Of a stretch of 64,000 nt of DNA, positions 29,758 through 42,004 are shown piece by piece (position 1 is the stretch's first letter; every line of letters starts with the position of its first letter). A program made the translations under genes and the position numbers. The notes beneath the pieces were generated by a model that was not told the origin of the DNA, ran no database searches, and saw only the letters and a list, made by a program, of their open reading frames with translations. The DNA lies in assembly GCA_027972325.1 (NCBI GenBank), contig JAPMOS010000026.1, positions 144,001-208,000 of the forward strand, read 5' to 3'. This DNA is from Paratrimastix pyriformis (lineage: Eukaryota; Preaxostyla; Paratrimastigidae).

Positions 29758-31451
29758 GGTGGGATAGCCGAGTAATCTCTTCCCCAAACAAACCCAAACC
29801 AAGACAAGTCTCCCACCCACCTCCCTGCCTGATGAGTGGCACTGGGTTTGTTTGTTGCTGCTTTCCCCGCGAAGCTTCTTCTCAACGTGTACCCAACCAA
29901 CGTTCATGAATGATGGTGGGCATTTTCTCTTTGCAGCGCTACGTACCTTCGTACTTGCTCCCTTGGCTGTACTGCTGCCTGTGCAACCACACAGTCTGAT
30001 TGACAAGTCGGGAGGGCTGCCTCGTGGGGGAGACGAGTGTGGCTGTTGTTCAACCGTGTTTGGTTCCCTTTGACAACAGTGTGGGGTCTCGTCGGGGCCT
30101 TTTGCGACACCACCCTTCATTCACCCTCATTCACCCTTGTCTTATGTGATTGGGCATTCATGGGTGAGGTGGTCCTTCACCCCCAGCTACTTTGCTTAAA
30201 CAACAGCTTATGGTCATCCTGCGCGTTGTACTCTTGGGGCACCATCATGCACCTTCAAAACGGTGTGGGTGTGTTCTCTTCCTTTCTTCTTGTCGGTGCT
30301 GAATGGGCAACAGCTCGAGGGACTGGTGCGGGGGGTTGTCTTTCACCCCCGTTTTTGTTGTGGCAACAGCTGTGTGGCTTTACCATCGTGGTGGTGGACA
30401 CCATGCATCCTCCACACTCAGAATGGGGGGGGTTGGGGTTTGTTATTCACCGTCGTCTGTTCTGTTTTGACGACAGCTCATGTGATTTCATCGCGGTCGT
30501 TGTGCCCGTGAACCACCCCGCTCACCCCACCACACACCTCCCTCTCGCGGGAGGGATATTTGTGGAGCACCCTGAAGTGGCGATCGATACGTCACCGTTC
30601 GTGCTCTCTCTCCCTTCGGGGTTTGCGTTTTTTGGTGGGGGGCTTGGGTTCTTTATACAGAACTCGACGTCCGCACGACAAGGGTCCTCCCACCGCTTCA
30701 CCGGCGCCAGTCCGGCGTCTCGTGGCGAAGAAGCCGCGAGCACGGGGGCGAGAACCCTCCTGGGATCTGCGAGGCAAGGTGCCTGTCGCTGCTCCAGCGT
30801 GCTCTGCGATTCGCTCGACGCGTGCCTTTGGCCCGCGGCATGTCGGACAACGAGGCCCTCTCGCTGTTTTGTCCGATCTTCTTTATTGTTTTATTTGCGG
30901 GGGGTCCGACCCGTTGAGGGAAGGATACCCTATGGAGGGTGCCGAGTACGGGAAGACTCGGTGCCTTCGGGGCCTTTGGAGGTTTCGCCCCTCCTTTCAT
31001 TTGTGGCTTCTCTCCCACCTGTTTTTTGCTGACCGGTTACAGCGGTGCGTCGGGGTTTTCTCCAGCCTCCTCTTTCCCTGACTAGACGTGCACCCCCCGG
31101 GGCGGGTCGCGACCCGCTTGAGGAGATGTATGGGGTTCGCATGGTTGATCTTGAATCTCTCTTCTTCGTTCTCATTGAAACCTTCGGGAGCTGTGACTCC
31201 CAGCTGGATTGTTACTGCGTTGCGCGGTACTGACTCCCTTCCCACCTTACTCTGCGTCGGTGGCTGGCGTGTCGTCGTCCGAATGGGCTTATGCTTAAAG
31301 GACAAGTCGACTGCCGGCACTGACATGACATGTCAAATTCTTTTTGATAAAATTTTTGGATGTCAGTGCCGTTTTGCGTGCTTGCTGTGCAAGTGTTCAC
31401 TCTGTCTTGGTTTGGGTTTGTTTGGGGAAGAGATTACTCGGCTATCCCACC
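29758..31451. mobile_element. Alpha element, inverted
   Basis: Starts GGTGGGATAGCC directly at the beta end and finishes CTATCCCACC at 31,451. Lacks the 187-bp LINE insertion found in the first alpha. Together with the preceding beta it is a mirror image of the alpha-beta pairs on either side. Confidence 0.75.
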
Positions 31452-32198
31452 AATGCTTTGAAAGAAAGGATGAAGTTCAGTTTGTATTGAAAAATGGACG
31501 CGTCAAAACTTGTGCAGCCCCGTGCACGTTAAGTAACTGTCAGATTTCTTAGTAAATGTCGAGCTATCTTATTCATATAGTGCTGTTTCGAAAAAGCCGT
31601 GGCTGTGAACGTCGATGTACGCTCTGTCACGAGTTACCGTTTTGTATAGGCAAAAATTGTGGAAATTTCTAAGTCACCTCACCACACAGTAAAGTTATGG
31701 TTGCATCACAACCAAGCGAAAACGAGGCAAATATCAACATTGGAGCCCTCAACTACACACAAAAGCCTATTAGAATATAGTGTCAGATTGAGTATGTTAC
31801 CATTCTGTCAACATGCGATATCTCATGTCAAAATTTTTTTTGTGACAGGTGAAACTTTTTATGCATGATTTGTATGAAACGCATCATGTTCCTTTCAATA
31901 AACCTTGATTCGACGCAGAAAACACTCATTTTGAACCAGTGGATGAACAAAAATCCAAATTACCTCACTCTTATAGGCACTCATCTTGTCACCAATTCAG
32001 TCACCAGAAGTATGGAGCTATTTTGTAGTAATCCGGGGTTTATACACTGACCAAATCATTAATAATGTGACTAGTGAAGCAGCAATACCAGTTTTCGTTG
32101 GAACAGATAACAAAGGACTCGAATTGTCACCAACATCAACTTTAACGAGAACGTATGACTATTCGATATTGGACGAAACAGGACAACCTACAACTGAT
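31452..32198. pseudogene. AT-rich fossil coding remains (copy 2)
   Basis: Same sequence as 16,863-17,609. Broken AT-rich coding remains of undetermined family; the left flank of the complete USP-LINE insertion, whose right flank is the AT-rich DNA from 51,914. Confidence 0.4.
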
Positions 32199-32386
32199 GT
32201 GTGTGTGTGTGTGTGTGTGATACATCTCGGCTCTCGCCGAGTCCGGACTCGGGCCGAAGCCCGGCGGGTGACATAAACCCCCCGGGACGCCCTCCCCGCG
32301 AGACGAGCTCGCAGGATGGGACGCCCCAAGAGGTCCATGGGTCGGCTACCGCCCCTCAATTGGGGCGGTCGCCACCGACCGCCAGG

Positions 32387-33475
32387 CTAAGGCTCTTCAT
32401 TCATCCCTTCTTCATTTTTCTCGTTCTTCTTCCTCTGCTGAATCGCGACGAGCATGGTTTTTCGAAGTCCCCCAATTTCGCTTCCAATCTCCCTCTGCGT
32501 CTCGTCGTCCACAACCCCAAGTTCTGCCGCCAGCCTGCAGTCGTTCGCGTATTCCTCCCGATATCCGCACTTCATTCGAAGTCGCCGAGCCACCTTCCGT
32601 ACCACCCCTTCTGTGATCCCTCTCCAGTTGTACCTGACCTCACCTTCCAGGGGGCGCCCCTCATAGTCCGCTTTCACCTGTCTTGCTCCCGCTTCCCTCA
32701 TCAGCATGTTCTCCAGTGCCCACAATGGGGCCGGGTCCATCGGGAATCTGTCTCGGGCCCTCTGGTTCTCAAAGAGCAGGATGCCCACGTCAAACGGGGC
32801 CTTCCCGGTTTCTTTCACTCCCGTCCGCCAGAAGCTCGGCTCCCAGAAGGCAAATCCCCCCTGCTCGATCACGAACAACTCCCTCAGTTGCATATCTCCT
32901 CTCAGAGCCAGACCGACGCCATGCTGCGCCTTTTCTCCCAGACCCGGACGCGTTCGGTTGGGTTTCCCCACTCCGTACGGCACGATCGCGATACACCGGA
33001 AAGCCCTCTTCCCTGCTCTTCCGATTGGGCTCTCGGCCCAGTCTCCAATTGCATTAAATAGCTGATCCATTGAGGCTTGAGGGTTGTACTCAGGGTTGGC
33101 AAAGATCAGCAAGTCGCGATTCTCCTTGAAGAGCGCATACCCATCCAGCGATCCTCCCAAGAACCAATCATCTTTGCTGGGTGTTCTGTACTCAGGAAAG
33201 CTCAAATCTGCATTCCCAGGATGCGAGAAAACCATCGTCGTCAAACTGCCAGCTTGCCTGAGCAGAGCGGACACCCCGTGGGGGGTCGTCCACTGGTTCC
33301 GCAGGGTGCTCTTGTGTGTCTGTCCTTTCCCCATGGCTGTATCATTCCCTTCCTCATACCTATCGCACATTTTTGCCACTTCTTGCGAGAAGGTTTCCCA
33401 AAAGCTGTCCCAAGTCCGGGCGCGATACCACCGCCCGCGTGATCGCTCAATGAGCTCCCAGAGTGTCTTTCGCAA
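32387..33475 (-). CDS. LINE C-terminal methyltransferase-like domain (copy 2)
   Basis: Identical to the 362-codon frame at 17,798-18,886, including the 29-bp overlap with the RNase H frame and the ANPEYNP motif. Because the duplication is recent, identity here does not by itself prove selection on the reading frame. Confidence 0.45.
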   Translation of the reverse strand: MRKTLWELIERSRGRWYRARTWDSFWETFSQEVAKMCDRYEEGNDTAMGKGQTHKSTLRNQWTTPHGVSALLRQAGSLTTMVFSHPGNADLSFPEYRTPSKDDWFLGGSLDGYALFKENRDLLIFANPEYNPQASMDQLFNAIGDWAESPIGRAGKRAFRCIAIVPYGVGKPNRTRPGLGEKAQHGVGLALRGDMQLRELFVIEQGGFAFWEPSFWRTGVKETGKAPFDVGILLFENQRARDRFPMDPAPLWALENMLMREAGARQVKADYEGRPLEGEVRYNWRGITEGVVRKVARRLRMKCGYREEYANDCRLAAELGVVDDETQREIGSEIGGLRKTMLVAIQQRKKNEKNEEGMNEEP

Positions 33476-34922
33476 TGTTCCTCCCTCTCACCTTCACGCA
33501 TCGACCATTTGGTTCTACCCACTTCTCCTCCAGCACTTGTTCCGGGTCTTCCGCACCTTCAACTTGTTCAAGCCACTTTATCAATTTGATCGCGTCCGCA
33601 CCCTGCCATCTTTGCGCTGCGCTGCCCGCCATTCCAGGGCATCCATACGCCAAATGGTTTGTACAATCAGTCATTCCACACCAACACTTACCATCACCTT
33701 CTCCATCGATGTATTTCCGAATGTTGGCCGTGATATACCTCTGCAACAGTGCCATCATTGTCAGTCTTCCAGTCATTTCGCACCGCATGGTCTGCACGTT
33801 AATCCCTCCATTCCCTGTCTGAGCGTTTATCACCACCAGGGCATTCTTGTGCTTTCTGGCCGCCCGCCAGATGCATCCGCTGCGACCCCACTCTTTCAGA
33901 GTCTCGCGGAAGTCCCCCTCCACCATCTTTCCGTCGCTCCGCCGGACCAGCCGGAAGCCCCAGGTTTGTTCCTGCTTCCTGACTTCGGGTTCCATCTTCA
34001 CACTCTGTCCCGCGATCTTGTCCGCCAACCGGTTCCCCTCCGCGTCCAGTGATGCGCCCGTCTCCTGGTGCCCCTTCACCCAGATCAACCTGACTTCTCC
34101 CCTGTGCTCCCTTATGACCCGCTGGCCCCATCGGAGCAGTCCCTCCTCTCTGGACTCGATGAGGTCCGTCGGGGTCCAGTCCCCTCTCATCAGCCTCTCC
34201 ATCCATCTCTTTGCCACCTTGCTGTCCGTGCGCACCTCCACATTGGCATCCTGCCCCACCTTGATGGCCTCCAGGATGGCCTCTAACTCGGCTTCATTGT
34301 TCGTCTGGCCCTTGCCCGTGCACCTCCTCCCGACTCGCACAGCCAACGCCCCATTGGACAGCCTCTCCACCACCGCCAGTGCCGCCCGACGGTCCTTCTT
34401 CTTCTTGGTCGCGCTGCCGTCCGTATAAAAAGTCCGCCATGCCAGCTCCGGCTCCTCCACACAGACCTCCACCTCATCACACTCCGCTTGCAGTGCCTCC
34501 ACCCTGCTCTGCGCCGTCGCTCCCTTCTCTCCGGTCCTCACTCCTTCACTCCCCATTCCCCTGCCCTTCTCCAGGTATCCTCCATCGGCTCTCCCTTTCC
34601 TGCTCGCCCCCACTTCCTTCCCTCCCGTCTCTTCGCTCTTCTTGTTCTTCAACATCGTCGCTTTGGTCCCCCCGCTCTTCGCCGCACCCCCGCGCTTCTT
34701 CGGTACCGCCAGCAATAGTTTCCCCCCTTGCCCCATGACCAGCTTGGCCTGCTTCTTCCCCTCTGCTGGGTCCGCCATCCTCCCGCTCACTCCCCCAGCC
34801 CTCCCCTCGCCATCCAGCCGACTGCGCTCCTTTGGGTCCACCTCCCTCGCCTTCAGCACCCTCGCCCTCTCGCGTTCCCTCTCCACAGCCTCCTCCTCCC
34901 TGATCTGCCTCGCCAGCTTCAT
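33447..34922 (-). CDS. LINE RNase H domain with zinc knuckle (copy 2)
   Basis: Amino-acid sequence identical to the frame at 18,858-20,333, with the same catalytic Asp-Glu-Asp pattern (FYTDGSA, NEAELEAILEA, VRTDSKVA) and CWCGMTDC zinc knuckle. It belongs to the USP-LINE whose RT lies at 42.0-44.1 kb. Confidence 0.85.
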   Translation of the reverse strand: MKLARQIREEEAVERERERARVLKAREVDPKERSRLDGEGRAGGVSGRMADPAEGKKQAKLVMGQGGKLLLAVPKKRGGAAKSGGTKATMLKNKKSEETGGKEVGASRKGRADGGYLEKGRGMGSEGVRTGEKGATAQSRVEALQAECDEVEVCVEEPELAWRTFYTDGSATKKKKDRRAALAVVERLSNGALAVRVGRRCTGKGQTNNEAELEAILEAIKVGQDANVEVRTDSKVAKRWMERLMRGDWTPTDLIESREEGLLRWGQRVIREHRGEVRLIWVKGHQETGASLDAEGNRLADKIAGQSVKMEPEVRKQEQTWGFRLVRRSDGKMVEGDFRETLKEWGRSGCIWRAARKHKNALVVINAQTGNGGINVQTMRCEMTGRLTMMALLQRYITANIRKYIDGEGDGKCWCGMTDCTNHLAYGCPGMAGSAAQRWQGADAIKLIKWLEQVEGAEDPEQVLEEKWVEPNGRCVKVRGRNIAKDTLGAH

Positions 34923-36627
34923 GGTGGGATAGCCGAGTAATCTCTTCCCCAAACAAACCCAAACCAAGACAGAGTGAACACTTGCACAGCAAGCACGCAA
35001 AACGGCACTGACATCCAAAAAATTTATCAAAAAGAATTTGACATGTCATGTCAGTGCCGGCAGTCGACTTGTCCTTTAAGCATAAGCCCATTCGGACGAC
35101 GACACGCCAGCCACCGACGCAGAGTAAGGTGGGAAGGGAGTCAGTACCGCGCAACGCAGTAACAATCCAGCTGGGAGTCACAGCTCCCCGAAGGTTTCAA
35201 TGAGAACGAAGAAGAGAGATTCAAGATCAACCATGCGAACCCCATACATCTCCTCAAGCGGGTCGCGACCCGCCCCGGGGGGTGCACGTCTAGTCAGGGA
35301 AAGAGGAGGCTGGAGAAAACCCCGACGCACCGCTGTAACCGGTCAGCAAAAAACAGGTGGGAGAGAAGCCACAAATGAAAGGAGGGGCGAAACCTTCAAA
35401 GGCCCCGAAGGCACCGAGTCTTCCCGTACTCGGCACCCTCCATAGGGAGTCCTTCCCTCAACGGGTCGGACCCCCCGCAAATAAAACAATAAAGAAGATC
35501 GGACAAAACAGCGAGAGGGCTCGTTGTCCGACATGCCGCGGGCCAAAGGCACGCGACAAGAGAATCGCAGAGCACGCTGGAGCAGCGACAGGCACCTTGC
35601 CTCGCAGATCCCAGGAGGGTTCTCGCCGCCCCCGTGCTCGCGGCTTCTTCGCCACCAGACGCCGGACTGGCGCCGGTGAAGCGGTGGAGGACCCTTGTCG
35701 TGCGGACGTCGAGTTCTGTATAAAGAACCCAAGCCCCCCACCAAAAAACGCAAACCCCGAAGGGAGAGAGAGCACGAACGGTGACGTATCGATCGCCACT
35801 TCAGGGTGCTCCACAAATATCCCTCCCGCGAGAGGGAGGTGTGTGGTGGGGTGAGCGGGGTGGTTCACGGGCACAACGACCGCGATGAAATCACATGAGC
35901 TGTCGTCAAAACAGAACAGACGACGGTGAGGAACAAACCCCAAACCCCAGCATTCTGAGTGTGGAGGATGCATGGTGTCCACCACCACGATGGTAAAGCC
36001 ACACAGCTGTTGCCACAACAAAACGGGGGTGACAGACAACACCCCGCACCAGTCCCTTGAGCTGTTGCCCATTCAGCACAGACAAGAAGAAAGGAAGACA
36101 ACACACCCACACCGTTATGAAGGTGCATGATGGTGTCCCAAGAGTACAACGCGCAGGATGACCATCAGCTGTTGTTCAAGCAAAGTAGCTGGGGGTGAAG
36201 GACCACACCTCACCCATGAATGCACAATCACATCAGACGAGGGCGAATGAGGGTGAATGAAGGGTGGTGTCTCAAGGGCAGAAGGCCCCGACGAGACCCC
36301 CACACTGTTGTCAAAGGGAACCAAACACGGTTGAACAACAGCCACACTCGTCTCCCCCACGAGGCAGTCCTCCCGACTTGTCAATCAGACTGTGTGGTTG
36401 CACAGGCAGCAGTACAGCCAAGGGAGCACGTACGAAGGTACGTAGCGTTGCGAAGATACAAATGCCCACCATCACTCATGAACGTTGGTTGGGTACACGT
36501 TGAGAAGAAGCTTCGCGGGGAAAGCAGCCACAAACAAACCCAGTGCCACTCATCAGGCAGGGAGGTGGGTGGGAGACTTGTCTTGGTTTGGGTTTGTTTG
36601 GGGAAGAGATTACTCGGCTATCCCACC
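34923..36627. mobile_element. TIR element alpha (copy in right alpha-beta pair)
   Basis: Same ends as alpha at 20,334. It lacks the 187-bp LINE insertion, so that insertion is younger than the segmental duplication or was present on one copy only. It interrupts the USP-LINE between RT and RNase H. Confidence 0.75.
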
Positions 36628-39600
36628 ATTCTCCTTCACGAGTTCGGAGAACGAGGGACAGCCTTCGTGGGATAGCCCCAAACAAACCCAAACCAAGACA
36701 GAGTGAACACCATACCAAAGGAATAGCTTTCCCCCCCTTCTGCACTCTACGTGACCCGGCTAACAGGATGATCCGCTCAACACTTTTGGCCGATGAGCCG
36801 GCTCTCCGGATACCCATCCTGATGTTGGGAGTGCGCGTGCCGGAGGGACAGCGCACCAGAAGGAGCATCAAACAGTGAGACGTACACATTCCACCGTGTC
36901 CCCCCCGCATGTGCCGGGGTCGCCCCTGAAAGGTGCCGAATGCTGTCGTTGCTTTCGACGACACACAGACACATCCCGCCAGAAACAGGCATCAGTCGAT
37001 GCGGGTGCGGGCATGAAACATCGAGCCTCGCACTGCCCCCAGCAAAACCCCCACCCTGATGGTGCGGGTGTGGTGGGCCTGGTCTGAAGGCGCTGGTGTG
37101 ATGCTGCTGCTGGTGTGAGAATGAAGCCATGCGGTATGGGCACACAGGCCTGCCCAGACTCATCACCACGCAGCTCAGTCGTGGTGTGTGCCAGAACGCA
37201 TTCAAGGGCATGATGAGCACACAGGTCCGCCCTGAAATATCACCACACTGGTCACTGGTGGTGCTGATGATAGTATTGGTGTGACTGGTGTGAGAATGCA
37301 CACCAAAGGGCATGTGGGCACACTCAGGTCCCCCCCGAGACGCCTCAAGCAGTCAAGCAGCTGTCCTGGTGTGTCAGGACGCATTCACGGGCAGGATGAG
37401 CACACCGGCCCGGCCTGAAACATCACCACACTGGTGGTGCTGATGATAGTGTTGGTGTGAGAGTGTACACCAGAGGACATGTGGGGGCCACTCAGGCCCG
37501 CCCCCCGACGCATCAAACAGGTGTCCCGGTGTGTCAGGACCCAATCAAGGCATGACGCACACGGGCTCGCCCTGAGCAACGCCACACACTGATGGTGCGT
37601 GGTGGTGGTGGTGCTGTGATGCTGCTGCCGGTGTGAGAGTGCATCCAAGGGGCATGTTAAGCGCACTCCGGCCCGCCCCCAGACGATGGTGTGCCAGGAC
37701 ATACGAGGACATGATGAGCACACAGGCCCGTCCCGAAATATCACAACACTGGTGGCGCTGAGTGATGGTGTTGGTGTGATGCTGCTGCTGGTGTGAGAAT
37801 GCACACCAGAGGGCATGTGGGCACACTCAGGCCCGCCCTGAGACGCCTCAAGCAGTCAAGCAGCTGTCCTGGTGTGTCAGGACGCATTCAAGGGTATGAT
37901 GGGCACACAGGCCCGCCCTGAAATATCACCACACTGGTGCTAATGATAGTGTTGGTGTGAGAGTGAACATGTGGGGCGCACTCAGTCCCGTCCCCAGACG
38001 AATCAAACAGATAGGACAGGATGAGCACACAGGCCCGCCCTAAGCAACGCCACGCACTGATGGCGCGAGTGGTGGTTGTGATGCTGTGATGATGCTGCCG
38101 GTGTGAGAGTGCATTCAAGGGGCATGTTGGGCGCACTCAGGCCCGCCCCCAGACGATGGTGTGCCAGGACATATCCCAGGACATGATGAGCACACAGGCC
38201 CGTCCCGGAAAAAGCACCAATCCTTGGTGCTGCCAGTGCACACCAGAGGGCAGCAGGGCGCCCTCAAGAACACCCACCCCGAGCAATGTGGGTGTGGGTG
38301 CAGTGAACCCGAACGTGCAAAGGCACATCGCACGGCACCGCCCTTCACTGTGGTCGTGAAGACATGTGTGGGTAAATATACCCCTGTCGAGAGATCCACC
38401 CGTCGGGGTGTAAACTATCCCACCTCGGTGCTGGGAGTCCATCAACACACCGGGAAATATGGGCACCCAAGCATATGAGAGCATCAGCAAGCAGCGCGGG
38501 TGATCAACACAACTGGCTGAGAAACATATCAAGGTAAAGCCAGCGGCGGTGCAAGCATGCCCAGTCTCAGTATTGGGTTGATGGTCATGGGTAAACACAG
38601 GAAAGAAAAACAATCAATCCCTGGTGCCGGTGCGTCCAATGTACCACAAGGAAAGGAGGACCAGCACCGACCCTCAGGTGTGGAGAGGATCCACTGAGGA
38701 AAGAAGTGGAAACTATTAGGCTTGCTGGCGGTCAGTGAACTATCTTTATTCTCTAGCAGTGCCGAAGTCCCAAAGTTTTCTGACCCCGACCGCCAGCTTC
38801 CAAACGTGCGACCCGTGGGTGCAGCAGTCTGTGCGCCTGTCCCTGACATGCTCTTACCGAGAGGATGTCTTTTCTCGGGATCTGGTCTCGCAGTCTGTTG
38901 TTGTTTTCGACCCAGTGAAAGTGGTCTGTGTGAGCATCGGTGCCTGGTGTGGGCGCGGACCAGCACAGGTTCGCCAAACCAAATGCTCTCAGTCATGCAT
39001 GTCCGTGTGTGAGGTGTAATCTCACTACGGGCAGGAAAACACCCAACGGGGAGCAGAAATGCTTGACCCCGCTGTGGGAACCACGGGTCAAGTGCACAGT
39101 CCTCAGTCTCGTTAGTGAATGGACAGAGTGACCCCAAGCAGGAGTGATTGCAATGGGTCCAAGACAGGGGTGCTCGCCCTCCCGGGACGGAGCCCCCCCC
39201 CTCATGTCCCTTGGAGGTGGGGATGGGATGAGACGGAGTGATGGGCAGTGACTGGAATGTGTACATGGGTGCCGAGGGAGTCCGTGTGGGTGTGGGGAGT
39301 ACGCAGCCGGAGTGTGTCACCCAAAGAGGAAGGAGAGAGAACATCCGACGGACTTTCCCTCTGCTGCTGTGAAGGCAGTCGGGCCCCATCCTGCCGCGCC
39401 TGAAGGTTGCCGGGGTATTTGCATCGCGCCCCCGGTCATTGGCGCTTCCTCACCCCCTCACTGGGGTGTTGATTGTGGTCAGCACTGCCCATTTTCGGGG
39501 CCCCACTTCTATAGCGCCGGACCCCTGGGGCGCTCTTCCCGTGCCCCACCGGTGGGGGCCCCGGGGGGGGTGAGGGCGGCAGTTGGTGCCGCTCCCTTCT

Positions 39601-42004
39601 GGTTGTTTGCGATGACCGAGGAGACTGGATGGCCCGCAAATCCAAGGCCAGATGCAGACCCCCGCCTCGAGGGGGTGGACCACCCTGGTGTGTATGGTCG
39701 AAGTAGAGAACGCGACCGTGGGGCCTATATGTCCTGGAAGCTCGCGATCCTGGACTTGAGGAAAAGACGGACCAGTTCCTTAGAACACGTCTCCTCATCT
39801 TGGGGGACATTTGTTTGGACGTCATGCTCCTCCCGCCCCGCGCGGGGTGGTGGCCCAGGCCCGTCGTGCACACGCAGTTTCCCTCATTTCAATCCAAACG
39901 TATTTCCTGTGGGAAAGAGCAACGGGGAGTGTTTCCTCGGTTCCGAAAGGGTATAAGACCTCCGAAACATGGTGTGGCGACCGCCATGCTTCCATGTGGG
40001 ACATGAAGTCCGTAACGAGTCATCGTGTCTCTCGCGTCTCCGATTCGAAACCGGGGAGTTGGCTGTTCCCCTGGTGCGCGCCCAAAATAGGTGAAGCTCC
40101 TCTCCTGTAACCGCCTATGAACACATGAGACGACTCCCCACGCGGTCGAGAAAATGACGGGCCAGTGTGTCGAAAGAAGCACGTGTGGGGAGAAGCTCGC
40201 AGTGGGCGTCGTTGTAAAATCCTGCGAGTTGTGCCGCAGAAACCGCGCCTGTATGCCCGCAGATCATCCGGGGCCATGAGTCGGCTCCCGGATCGACCGG
40301 GATCGTGGTGGACATGGGACCTCCTGCCTTGCTACGCGACAACATGGGCCCCGCGACAACATGGGCCACGCGACAACATGGGCCACGCGACAACATGGGC
40401 CACGCGAAGATGGTCGAAGTCAAACGTTCTGGCCGAAGTGGGAGGTTTGCCCTCTGGCAGGCCCGAGCCAAAGACTGGCCAGGGAATGAAGAGGGCGACG
40501 TGAAGATGCCAAGCGCAGACCCACAAGACCACTGAGTGGGTCCGCAGTGTCTGACATGGGCAGAAGAGAGACTCCCAGCATTGCATTTCCGAGATCCTCT
40601 AAGCCGCCTGTCAAATGACGCTGGTGATGAAATTCCTTCAAAGGAATTGAACAGACTGTATGAAAAAGTTTGTTGGTGTGCCCAACAAGGACCGTGGGGT
40701 CGATAGAACAGAGTATCGAACTGATTCGTCAGCCCTTTCGACGAGAGACCAATGAATAAATTCCTTCAAAGGAATTAAGCAGACTGTATGAAAAAGTTTG
40801 TTGGTGTGCCCAACAAGGACCGTGGGGTCGATAGAACAGAGTATCGAACTGATTCGCCAGCCCTTTCGAACGCAAAGTCAGATAGACCAGTGAATAAATT
40901 CCTTCAAAGGAATTAAACAGACTGTCCAACATAGGTTGCTGGCATGTGGAATGAGCCCCGTGGGGCCGAATGAGCAGAGTATCAAACTGATTCGCCCAAA
41001 ACGTGACGTCGTGGTCTGGTGGGTCTGTCCGCGAATGGGTGTGTCATGGTTGCTTTGAAACTGAACAGACACCTCAAGCACGCATCCTTCGTCCCGAAGC
41101 AATGGAGTCTTCCAGCGCATGTCGCGGTGACCAGGCAACAACGAATAGTGCCATTCCAAAGGAACTGCGGCGAGACCCCACTCGAATGTCTTTGCGGTTG
41201 ATGGCGTAAATCAGCCCAAGCCCCAACGAGCGAAGTCAGTTCAAAGTTGCACGCAGGACGGTCACGAAAACGGAATAAAGACTATCTTTCTTTGTGCTTC
41301 TTTTCCGTTTTGGTGTTTCTGATCTTTGTTTGGAAGTTTTTGTTTCCTTCCGTTTTTGGTTTGTAAAAACCAAAATATAAAGCGAGTGCTATTGTGACGC
41401 CACAGACCCGGAAAGGAGGTCACAGATTCTGAGATTCCAGGTCATTCTTCTCCAGTTCGTCCGTGAGAGTTGAGAGGCCAGCAAAAGGGCCTGTCACCCT
41501 CACAAAGTAAGACACCCGGTGACCCACGAGGAGGTGGGAAAGAGAGACGCGATGAGTTGATCAATTAGATCAGTCGTTCCAGTCTACAAGACAGGGGTGG
41601 CAAAGTGAAACGTGGAGGCCTTGAAAACTCAGTTGAAAAACGGCCCGGGCTTTCAGAGCGCAAGAGAGCGGCACTTTGCCGACATCTCGAGATCATTCCA
41701 AACCTCCACCAAAAACAAAATCCATAGTCTTCAGGGCTCTCGAGAAACTATTCGAAAATAAGATGAAACCAGAGAAACCCGAAAACCCCGGGATAAAAAC
41801 TTGCGTTGCGATTTGCTTATTGCGCAAAAGGACGAGTCGACTGCCGGCACTGACATGACATGTCAAATTCTTTTTGATAAATTTTTTGGATGTCAGTGCC
41901 GTTTTGCGTGCTTGCTGTGCAAGTGTTCACTCTGTCTTGGTTTGGGTTTGTTTGGGGCTATCCCACGAAGGCTGTCCCTCGTTCTCCGAACTCGTGAAGG
42001 AGAA
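36628..42004. mobile_element. TIR element beta (copy in right alpha-beta pair)
   Basis: Begins ATTCTCC directly after alpha and ends GGAGAA at 42,004, where the RT frame of the USP-LINE starts. Internal layout as in the left copy (satellite 36,720-38,230; reference orientation of the invertible block at 39,218-40,012). No transposase. Confidence 0.75.

Larger units (their letters stand above)
32199..34922 (-). mobile_element. USP-LINE, 3' part, copy 2
   Basis: Apparently identical in sequence to 17,610-20,333. Here the 5' continuation is present in the window: on the other side of the alpha-beta pair (from 42,005) lie its RT, APE and protease parts, so this copy is the 3' third of one nested LINE. 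Confidence 0.8.

Noticed and set aside
30037-31032. 331-codon open frame inside the inverted alpha element
   Set aside because: The frame is not maintained in the other alpha copies, composition is Cys/Ser/Leu-rich as expected of a shadow in GC-rich DNA, and opposite-strand frames are equally long.
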